Source: Owenia fusiformis (lineage: Eukaryota > Annelida > Polychaeta > Sabellida > Oweniidae). From it: a DNA stretch of 64,000 nucleotides. The DNA lies in the NCBI GenBank assembly GCA_903813345.2, contig CAIIXF020000009.1, positions 4,706,030-4,770,029 on the forward strand. The letters run 5' to 3'. Position numbers and translations under genes: made by a program. This document shows positions 40,201 through 52,200 of this stretch, one piece after another (position 1 is the stretch's first letter; every line of letters begins with the position of its first letter). The notes under the pieces are model-generated. The model was not told the DNA's origin. It made no database searches and saw only the letters and a list, made by a program, of their open reading frames with translations.

Positions 40201-43200
40201 AATGTGGACTACGTGAAAAATTCCTCCGAAAACGATATCCAGAACATTTTAACAAAAATGAACCGAACGTGCAATTTACAGACTTAACCTACCGAAATAG
40301 GAATTGTGGATTCACAGAAAGGGATGTTCCGGAAAGTGACGGAGGACGTCAATTAAGCACCCCATCATCAACACATAGTTATGAGACAATGGCAGACTCC
40401 CATTCAGCAGCAGAGAGTGATCATAGTTCTATTAGTAACTCTTCAACTCAGAGAATGCTTGGAGTTGGAAGCAAAGAAGACCAAAGAAGGTCACAGCCTC
40501 ATTTTGAACCTAAGCAGACGGCTTTACCTACCTTTGGTGAAAGCCCCATCTATGGGGTACAGCGACAAGGCTGGAATTATCCCACCCAGCACCAAGACTA
40601 TATCACCCAAAAACATACTCAACAAACAATAAACAAACAAAATGACAAATGCAGATATACAAATAAACAATCATCAAATAATGCAGAAGCACCATTTTCT
40701 ACTGACAGTAAAAACATTACCCAGGAATGGATTAAAAATTACAGATGCAGTTCGCTAGAAGATCATTATAAACACTGTGTTATTGGAATACATAATAATA
40801 GCGACATTAAAACCTCAAATTATGTCCCAGGAAATTATGTTTCCTCGTCTTACCCAGAAGCCCCAAAAGACATCACTAGAGGGCAGCAGTATTTACAAAG
40901 CCAAATAAGAGACTTCAAAGGGTACCATCCCCCTCCCCCAGATGTTACCTATAATCATCCCCCAGCACGCCCTGGGACATACATCCCCCGTAGTCTGTCT
41001 GACACATATGGGATGTTTGTCACTCCCCAGAACTACCCCCAAGTGCATAGTGGACCCAATTATTACCAAGGCATAGACACTGATTCAGAATATAACAGAG
41101 ACTACATGTATCAACCCCCTAGCCAAAATGAACATAGGGTTGCTATACAAATGGTGTCATAGAATTTGAAATAATTTTGTGATTAGAAGTTATGAAGATC
41201 AGTCCCCAAAAATATGCATCTAAATGTTATCTTCATGATGAAAGTTTCAGTTTTAATGGAAATCAAGTATTATTTCAAAATTTATGTGTTGTTATAATTT
41301 TGAAATTTTCAGTTTTTAATGCCTGAGAAAACAGAAAATCAAATATTATTTTGTCAATGTAGGTTTCAGTTGTCACACATTGAGATACCCTTTTCAAAAA
41401 TAAAAGAGTGATTGAATTCATTTTACTCTTTAGATTTCTGATAATCCTTTAACTCTGAGCTTATCAGATGCTTAATCATTAAATGATGGTTCTTGAAAAG
41501 TTAACACATTATTGCAGCCCTACAATGTTCTGATTGGTTGAGCAACTTAGTTAGAGGATGGCGACTTGGCACTGAGCCCAGGGTAGCAATACTGTGGAAT
41601 ACTAAGCCATATACTCCCATCCCGACATAGCCGTGCCCCCTTTGTCTTATCCTTCCAAATGGCTGATAAGAGGGGCTCTGGCATACCAGAATGATATGCT
41701 CCTACATGCTCAGATACTAGCATGTTATTGGTTTGAAATGCCATTCATTGATTGTAATGTCACACCAGTACTAATTAACACCAAATAAATATTTACACAA
41801 TCATTTTGTATCTTTCTCTCTCCCATTTGGGGAATCAATAGTCTGAATAGAGACCTGTGTTACTGCATTGTTAAATCAAAGGTGACTTTGACTACGCACA
41901 TTATGCATAATAAATCATGATTTGTAAAAATGCATGACTTTTTTACTACATGTGTGACTTACTTCTGTCTAAATGTATGACTACATGTATTCAAAACACT
42001 AGATCAACTGCCTTATATGACTGTTCTGTGAAAATGCTTGACTGTTTGATAATTATTTCAAAATTAGAAACTGGAAAGATACATGACTGTTATAGCAATA
42101 TGCTTGACTATTCTGTTAAGACACAGGACTATTCTGTTAAAGAGACACTATATTTCTGTCAAAATGGATGACTGTTATGGAAAAACTGGTCTGTCAAAAT
42201 GTGCTACGTTCATGGCAACTTAACCTACAATTCTGTGGGAGTACTTTCTACTGTTCTGTCAAAATATGTACGGAAAGTATTACTTTATTTATAACTGTAC
42301 ATGTATATAAAATATTATATGATGTAATGTAACTCTGGACTAAAAGTTTTTGTGATATCTGAGCACTAAACATTGTAAAGTATCTTATCAGACATGTATG
42401 TACACGAGGGGAAAGAGTACCCGTGTATATACAACCTACCGCCGAGCAAGACACGCACATACCGCCGAGCAAATGTTTGATAATGTCATCTCGTAGGAAA
42501 ATGGACAATAAAGGTAATATAATGTCACTAACAATTCCCTTGGATGGTTAGAGTTGTTACTAAGATGTTCTAGCAGGCGCAATTGGCCTAGAATTATAGT
42601 TGAAATATATTTTTATGTCCAAATTAAGAGATAAGGTAAACGTATAATGGTTTTCGATTTGTTTTTCTCATTCATACTCGCTTTAATTGATAATGAGCCA
42701 TACATAAGACATACTTGGGTCGGTAAATGGATGTGCATATGCATAATATATTAAGTGTCAAAATATTAGGTCAAAATAGCACTTTTGAACAGCAAAATCT
42801 TCACTTAAACTTTGTCCTAAAAGATCCGAGGTTATCGGACATCGGACCCGATGTGATCGACGAGTAATATTATAAAGATCCGAAAATATCTTGAGTAAAG
42901 GATCTCAGAATCCGAACATTACTTGAGTAAAATCTGTTGAGATCCGATTATATCGTCGAGTTTATGACGTGCTGATGAAAAAATAATAAACATACAATCT
43001 GCATCATTCATGTGAATCATTTTGTTGTGAACAATAAATGAAACTGAAAAAAATATGGCTATCACCAGTTACCACTGCACATCGAAACATTGTATTTCAG
43101 GTCCTCGGTACAAATGCTTCCACTGTAGTTATAAATCACACGAGATGGATGACTTTGTGGTCCACTTCAGTCAGCACCATCCATTACTGATTATTAAAGT

Positions 43201-46200
43201 TAATGTGCCTGAGTTAAATGGCAAAAAATGGATTTACAATGTTTTTGACTATGGTATTGTATTATCAAAGAAAGATCACGGTAATTTTCGTTTCGAGGAT
43301 ATGAAGCTTGTGAAGCTTGGGATTCTTCAAGTTGTGTTCTTTGAGTAGAATGGCGCTTGTAATGCAGAATTAAATGTTTTTGGGTTGCACTCTTACCATA
43401 GACACATAGGAAATAATGGTGATTCAAGTGTAAGCATGAATTCAATGTTTTAAAGAACTTTGCCAGAAACAGACGTTGACGTATAGTGCTGCGGGAATTA
43501 TATCATATTATATTATATCCCGGTGCCAGGAGTATATGATAAATAAAAAGGAATATTTGTGATATCGTCATGATATTATATGCTCATTCGAAAGCTTACT
43601 CACGGTATAGTCGGAATAGCTCGGTGGTAGCTTCGGGTCCTATATAATCGTACTCGTGACATAATCGGGTCTTTCATTTTCAACTTTCACCGGTGATTTC
43701 AATGATATGCAACGTATGGCAGTGAAATAAATATGATACATTTACACCTATTGTATCTTTGAATCGAATGAAGTAAAGACAGCCATGGTTGTTACTTATT
43801 CAAGATGTAAATCATCATTCAAATATTTAAAAGTTGAATTTAGCGATTGGATAGTAAACATTGCGCTAAGTACTCATTATTTTGCAAACATGAGTGCCTG
43901 GAACAATAACTTTATCAGTTACACACAATTCTGTGTTTTATCTGTTTCTCATATTGAGAAATTCAAGATATAAACAAAAGTTTATAACTCACCCCCTACA
44001 TTTTCAGACATCTTCGGGTCTTTGCTCGGCGGTAGGTTGTATATACACGGGTACTCTTTCCCCTCGTGTATGTATTTGCCAGCAAAAAGTATCTGGTCAA
44101 ACTTAAAGTGTTATTAATCAAATAACTAAGCTCACGTGGAAAACTCTTTCAGACTCGTGTACAAGACTTTTAATTTGAAATGCTACTACCGAAGCTTACA
44201 AATGGTTCAGTCACACATACATCAATACGACTCAAATAAATTCTTTCATATAATGGTATGACGGATTGTAAAATCAAGCAAAATAAATCTTTTCTATAAG
44301 AAACACGAAAAGTTGATTTGTTATGACTTTCTAGCTTTATCAATGTCATTATTATAACCCCTGGGTTTTCTCCAGGACATGCCTCAAGTTGATTGCGGCA
44401 CAGTTTCGATGTAAGCGTCCAATCATATGCAAGGAGAAATGACCCTTGGGATGAGGGATTTCTAAGGATAAAGGCCAAAAATATCACGATTCCAGGGTGT
44501 CAATTTTTGGATGCGTTCTATAATTCAAGAAATTTAATCATCTGGAAAGTGATCAATCAATAGCCTAAGTAATCAATCAACATAAAACATTTGCCCCTTC
44601 GTAACCAATCAACTAGAAATATTCTAAGAGTTGTCCAGTCTTTGGTATATTTTTCTCAACCTCATTTATAATCTTATGACATCCTGAGGAAACAGAATCT
44701 ACTCTATGAATGGATCTTCTCCTTTTTTGAAAAGCTAATAGATACAACATAAGTAAAGCAATATATCACCCTTTGAATTTCGAGATCTTTAATGCAAGCA
44801 GGGTCTTTAAGCCTACTCTAATACATGGAAAAATTGTTATTTGGCAAAACCCTAAATTAAAAAGAATATGTCCAAAATCAAACACTCACTCTTCTTCTCT
44901 TCTTGATGCCTTAAACCTTCAAAATAAAAATCATTTAAAAAGTTACAAGGCATATAATTTTCTTTTCTGTAGAGATATATCATTTATTTAAATCCCAAAG
45001 CATCTTTGTTCACTCGGCTCCCATCGCAGTGAAGCTGGAGAGTGTGAAGATGCTTTTAAAGATGAATTGCCTGATACAAGTATGAGATGTAAAGCATGGG
45101 ACACTTTCACCATTTCTGATTATGAGCCATGTAAGAAGAGGTCTTTGCTCTTTTGACATCACACAAATTCATTAACATGCAACCCCAATAGGCACATGAC
45201 CTCATGAATACTAATGCAAATTTACATTTGCTCCAGTGAAAATGTGACTTCTGGAAGACAAATCACATGCATTTACTGATGCAAAACATGAACAATTAGA
45301 ATCAAAATGACAACTTATAATCGTAATAGCTCAATTAAGGTTTTCACTTTTAAGAATAGCTAACGAAAGTTAATCTTTATAAATTGCTTTCCAATGGTGT
45401 AAATTTCTCTGGAATCCTATCAACTTTAATCTGGGACAAACAATTTGTTAAAGCAATAAATTCCATTTGAAAAACTGAGAACTTAAATCAACGAGACAAC
45501 ATCATGCTTTGTTCTAAATGCTAAAAACTAATCTCACTTATAATTGTCTCCCTAAATACTTGTACTTTATATTGATAAATATGACTTAAATAAATATGAC
45601 AGTATGAAAATGTCAGCTACACCAACTGCATATAGTAAATATTCACAAGGTTCCTATAAAAAAGAGCAAAACACATTTCTTCTGAGGTGTTAACTCGACC
45701 GAAAGCAGACATACATCATTTACATATAAGGGGTTGCATCAAAAATATAGAAAGTTCCTCTACTAGACTGGACCAATTTTAGTGTCTCATACATTTTAAT
45801 TATAAGATTTGAGAAAAAAGGTAATATTTATGCATGGCAGCCCATGCATGAGTTTTGCCATGTATATTCCACTCCTAGTCTAAAAATTTGTAGCCTCAAA
45901 ATTTGTAGTTCCAGATTCCTTTGCTTCATTATTTGAAATATATGACATTCAAGCCCATTCATATTTTTCCTCATAGATTTTTTCCCTTTGTTCTGTAAAC
46001 AGAATGTGTATCAGTACATTTTGGTTACAGGTTATCGAAATAGCCAGTCAACGTGGGGGTATTTTTATTAGAACTTGAATTATAAAGATGTACCGCTGCA
46101 AAATGCAGAGATCAGACATTCCAGATAAGACATATTTCTTCAAAATTGTTTTATAACAAGCAAGTAAGTTCCAGGGAAAACATAAATTGGTTTTATTTTA

Positions 46201-49200
46201 AATGTGGTTTTCTGAAAAAATGTGAAATTCATTGAAAATACTTCATTCACATCAAATTATGGCAACAAGGTCTAAAATATTTTTCAAGGTAATTATTTGG
46301 AAAGAATAATGAGTGGTTGATCAATTAAATACCAATCTAAAATCATTTTTATAAAGTCAATCGTTGGCTTTAATGTTAAAAGCCTTACATTGCCGATTGA
46401 CATTATATATGCAACAATGCAATACATCATCAATTTTTTTTTTAAAAAGGAAGCTTAGACAAAACAAAACATCAAACAAACATCCAACAATTTCACCCAT
46501 ATGTTTCCTAAAAACTTGTCCCAGGGTAATCATAACTCGAAAGAGATCATCAGAACACCGATTCAGAATCTGTATCGATTGCTTAGATAAATGTTAGTGG
46601 ATTCACATATCAGCAAATTAGTTTTAATGGCTACAATCGAATATGTTTTCGACAATAGAAGTAAGACTTAAAAAAACAACGTGGAGGAAACCAAAAACTT
46701 GTCAAACACAGTAGTTGTATATAAATTGAAAAATATCAGTTTTAACCAATATTTTGTTTGACATGTTTTCAATAGCTATTTTAGTCTCATAATTCAGAGT
46801 TTATTGAATAACATGCCACATCAATAAATGTCACACAAAAATGTGATCTCTGACATTCTATTAGACATCATTGTGTAGTTATGGTATTTCATGTGGTAAA
46901 AATGGCTGAATATTTGTCATATGAGAAATTTGAACTCTGAAATGAGTATGATAAAAGTACGGTAAAACTTGTTTATGTGAATATAACTAAGATTGGTCAA
47001 AAGTGTTCAGATTAGCAGGTGTTTACATTTCAAGATTTTTTAACATGAGAGTCAATGGGGGATAGTAAAATTAGGACTGAGAGAAAGTGGGTGTTTGATA
47101 AGAGAGGTGGAGAATACCCAGGTTTAATGTACACAATATATTGTAAAACCAATGTTTTTTCATCAAATATTTTCAGAAAACGTGTTGATAACTTTGCCGT
47201 CTCACATTTCTATAGCCAAACTTTACTCTATCTGTTAATCTTAAAAGTATAGTAATTGCCAAGATTATTCATATTTAATACCACAGATCTGTCTATTTAC
47301 AGATACACATTACAGCCATCACTTGGATCAAAAATAGGTAACTGAAGAATTAGAGGTTCATTGTAAAAACTTGTTAAAGCACACCTTGTGTGAAACTATA
47401 TGTTTGTAGTTTATTCTTTCTGAAATAGCTCGGATCTAGCGAGAAAATTTTGAAGTTTGGTTGTATTTGGAGTGTATTTGCACCAATCTGTGCATACCAT
47501 GCGTACTGGGCGCTACAGCTATGTCTTAATTAAAGGAAATTTTCCAATGAGAACTGGGGTGTGCTGCAGAAAGAAACTTTCCTACCTGTAGGTATGTTCT
47601 TGACAGCCTCTTCAAACACCATACAACACCTTTGCTCCATCTTTCTACTGATAGCTGAAATAAAAACAAATGACTTGAAAACAGAAAGAGCCATAACATG
47701 ACAAAATGTCACCACCAGGTTGCCATTAAAAAATGACATAACTGTTACAGAACTGAAATGAACACCAACTGCTGGCACCAAAAATTGTGACTATAACAAT
47801 GTTATATGTTAACATTTCTGATTTCTCATCCTCCTAAGCAGGTATCCAGAATCCATACCTATAACCAATTTGAAAGTGCCCGATTAAACTGAATCACGTA
47901 TCTAATTATGCGCAATGACTTATACATGATTTCTGTCGCAGTGTCGACAGCCAATCAGATTGCGAGTTCTTAATCGGGGAAATGCTAACTGCTTATCGCA
48001 GGGGGTAAAATGAAAGAATATATTCTGGATTTTGAAGCCCTGTGATCGGAGGATGACATTTCTTGGTGGTGACATAAAATGAGAGCCATATATTTTTGGC
48101 AGTACTAGTACATAGTAAAGTGTTGTTAGTCTCAAAATTTTGAAGTCTTACAATATATTCGTCAACACATTTAGACAAATAAAACCTGTTCAGTTGAACA
48201 CCTCTGTAATCGGAAGACCTCCATAAGTGGAACAGTTTTTGAGGTCCACTAAAAAAGTCCTTGTATGTGGAATATTTATTTTCTTAAATTATGGGGGAAT
48301 ATATTAAACAAATGAAAACTGTTCAGTTGAACACCTCTGTAAATGGAAGACCTCCATAAGTGGAACAGTATTTGAAGTCCACTAAAATAGTCCTTGTATG
48401 TGGTATATGTCTATTTTTAAATTATGCAGGAATATATTAACAAATGAAACCTGTTCAGTTGAACACCTCTGTATCACCTCGATATTATGAAAATGATTCG
48501 ATACAAATTATTCGATACGCATATTCATGTAAATGTCTGTGTATACATAGAGGAGTGGGGGTTCGAGTCCCCCGCTAAAAAATCTTTCAAAGTTACCCTT
48601 CTGAGCATAGAAAGTGGTGTTGTTATTGAATGTTGGGCTTTTAAAAGACCTCAACACCTCAGATTTACCTTTTGGGTTGTGTTTATTGCGATGATCTCCA
48701 TATTACGAATATCAGCAAATTTAAGTGAATTAAATCTTGCCGAGGTTTCGCTAGTCATTAAATATTCGAGCGTCATGTTTGATTGTCGTTTGCTAAATAT
48801 ATCGCAAATTGGAAAGATACTATAACATATTAAAATAAAGATATGTCTATGGCCCTATCGCATTTATTACGTATTAAGATAATTAATGGTATAACATTTG
48901 GTGTGGAAATGCACATAGAGCATCTAAAATCACAAATTTTCGCAAAATTATTGAATATCTGTTTATTGCTCAAAAGTTCACATTCAGATTGAATCATGAA
49001 TCATTGAATCGGAGGTGATTCCTAGCGATTATATCGGTGCATCGACCAATCGTGCGATCCCTAGTTCATACATAAATCTATGACTTAAGATTAGGGATGA
49101 TTCAGAATATTCAAACACTGTCCATTGGGGATAATAAGGTTAAAGAGAGATCAAATAGAACAAAAAATCCGAATAATCATCAATATACGTTCTTCCACAT

Positions 49201-52200
49201 AACTGATGTCATATTTGAACAGGTCTAAAACAGGTCTATCTTAAGCCTCAGTCGCATTTGCTCTAAGACGGCCATACAGTGGCCATAGCTTCGCAAAATC
49301 CAAAAAATCTACATCATACTACTTATCCCTCTATTTTATGCTGCATATTTCTCTTGATTTTGGGATGCTACAGCCACTGTACAGCTATCATGAATCAACT
49401 GTGACTGAGAGGCATAACTCAGTTTTTTTAACATTCAATGCAAGTGAAAGAGTTTTTAAAAATTTAGACATCTTCAGAGTTAAAAATATTTTACCTCCTT
49501 GTGCAGCCAAATGTTGCTTAGCAACAGCTTCCCATGTGACCTCTTTGTCACCATGTCGCTCTCTGGCAAAGTTTAAAATCTCAGTCTGATGTGGTTGGGT
49601 GAAATCGAACAATCTGGCAATTGGCAAAAATGAGAGCCACATTTCTATATCTTCATCAAATTCCTCGACAGCTTTGCGGAAGACAATAAGAGCCACCATT
49701 CCTTTAAGAACTGCGTCACTTGGACCCTCTTCATTCATCGCACCAAGAATCTCGCTTCGTTTTCGTAACTAAAACCGAAAGACAATGTATTTTCATCATA
49801 ATGTCAGTTTAGAACCACTTGTAACAAAATATTGGAAATTGAAAATTGTTTTTCTCTTAATATGGCAGACAACTCATATCACTTTTGTTCTCAAATGCAG
49901 CAGGATTTTATATCAAAACTTGTTTTGACCTGACATCTATAGTTGAGTCATTATACTATTTCCTAATAAACTGATGAATAGTAAAACAGAACCTCTAAAT
50001 GAACACTGTTTCAGTAAATTGAGCTAGATATGAAACATTTCTTGAAATCTTAAATTGTGGCTAGCTTTGATATCAAGGCAATCAATATTTGGTAAGTATA
50101 CTTTTTTCTAATTTTTCTCTTATATTTATAAAAATTGTGGCGCTTACATATTCATTCCACCAGGCAACAAGAGAAAATCAGATTGTGTTAACTAAATTAT
50201 ACATGTTAAATGGAACCAAATCCATGCAAATGTCTCAAATAATTTTGCTCATTGTTTTGCTGTGGAGATTTTATTGAAATTAAAGAAATACTTTACCTTG
50301 TCTGCATATAGGAGCTCCATTCTGTAGGACTATAACATAGAAAGATAAATATATTTATCCTGAATAATACAACTTGGTCGAGAGAAGCAATGCTCATATT
50401 TTCATTCTGGCCATGCCTTCGACCATGCAATTTATATGATAATTCTGATAATGGACTTTCTAGTATTAACGGTTTTGAGTACTGTCAAGAGATGGCAAAA
50501 AATTCAGTGGGTCAGATGTAGACATTAGCATTAAAAGTTACATTAAAGATATATCCAATAATACACTTTTAATCTTAATTTAAAACCACAATTCCATTCT
50601 GATACTCATCAAATATCAACAGATGGGAGGGGGACAACATTTTAAGTGTGATTGTTATCAAGTATTGGCCCTTTAATGTTGACACATTACAAATGTTACA
50701 TAATAGTGTATTGTCACTTTGTTAGTGTCTCAAGTGGTATCAACTCATTTAGTTTTATGACCCAATTTAGGGTAAGATAAGGATGGCCATCAAGATGTTC
50801 ATAGTCTCTAAAATGATCTCATTGGTCAATTGATCTCTATAATTGATCTGATTGGCCCTCAGCATTTTCAAAAAACTGTACGGGCCTTGATCGAAGGTAG
50901 GCACCAACTGTCTCATGGCATACTAGTGTGAAGCCATTCTGATACTCATAGCATCTTTCTGTTTCACTTGAAACAGGACTGAGAAGATTTGTGATGTCAT
51001 GGTTTATCATGATGGTGTGAAGCTAATAGGAGGCCATGATTTCTCATGATGCCACAATTCAGTAATTTACTTATGTGCAAATGTTTCTTGCTATGCCAGA
51101 AGATTGAAAAGGTATGTCTATATTGAACAAATACCTCTCGCCATAACTCCTTTGATTTTGGGTTAAACCGTAGCCCCCTCTGGAGGAAGTTTCTAGCATT
51201 GTCTGTCGATAAGGCATCTTCCATTTCCCATTTTGCCGCTAGGATCCACAATTCTGAAAAAAAATTGTTGCTTATATTCAAATGAATCAATCACCCCCCT
51301 CAACTGGCTCACACTCCAAAAACTGAAACTACTATATAGAGTTATATATTATTCATTTCTTTAAGGCTTTATAAACTAGACAACTGCAACGCCAAAGCGT
51401 AGCAAATCCCATCGAACAGCCATGGCTGGCATATTTACAAACAAAGTATATAGCAAAAATGGCAGCCATTTTTCAAAATGGCCACCTTCTACCAAAAGTG
51501 TCATTAGACAGTGTGCCATGCTTATGATATAGTGATATATGATATAGTGGCCTTAGAAGAAGGTAAAACTATTATACCTGGTTTTCTTGTGTGTATCTGC
51601 AGCATTTGGTTATAGATTCTGCTGACACTTGCCTTCTCTCCTCTCTGTTTGCTGAACTGTATGTGAGATAACCACAGTTTAACATCATCTTGGAATCTCG
51701 ATAAAGCAAGCTGAAAATGTCAACAAAAATTAACGAGACAGTAAAATATAAACATCAAAAAAAGCAGGTATTAAATATGAAGTTACTTTTCAAGAAATTT
51801 CAATGAGCTGTTTTCTGGACCTACAATGACATAATCTATCAACAAGACACACAGTGATAAATATCGCACTTTGAAGAGCAAACTGGCCACCATGCAATTT
51901 ACCCAGCATAGCCAAAACCTAATCAGACCTTGGCACTAGTCTGCTCTTCCATCTGTAAACATTTCAAGTTGACAAGGTTAGCCGTTTTCCTGCAATTTTG
52001 ATGACAAGAATTTATTTGTAGTCTTGAACTTTGGGAAAATTTAGATAACATTGTTTGTGACCTAATTTGATGACCTTCGACCTTGAAAATTTCACTTTTT
52101 CAGACCTCAGTAGGTCTTTTGTAATTAGCTGACCTAAATTTAAATCCAAAATATCAATTTAGAAAATCAAATTTTTGACCTTTTCAAGGCCACTGAAGGC

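Larger units (their letters stand above)
12168..47585 (-). other. UTP6: Giant UTP6 intron interval (35.4 kb), contains one unlocated exon
   Basis: The gap between exons 47586-47654 and 12090-12167. Phase (1 nt left over versus phase 0) and the family alignment require one more exon of about 74 nt here. The interval also hosts a nested plus-strand gene (40113-41162) and several transposons listed separately. Apart from those, 12200-16800, 18350-24100 and 24730-40000 are AT-rich with no gene I could support. Confidence 0.85.

Noticed and set aside
41547-41744. 65-codon minus-strand ORF in GC-richer DNA
   Set aside because: No family features and no splice context; the local composition may be a repeat remnant, but no second copy was seen in the window.
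48520-48590. Possible tRNA gene
   Set aside because: Only the T-arm/B-box fits. No A-box, anticodon arm or acceptor pairing was found.
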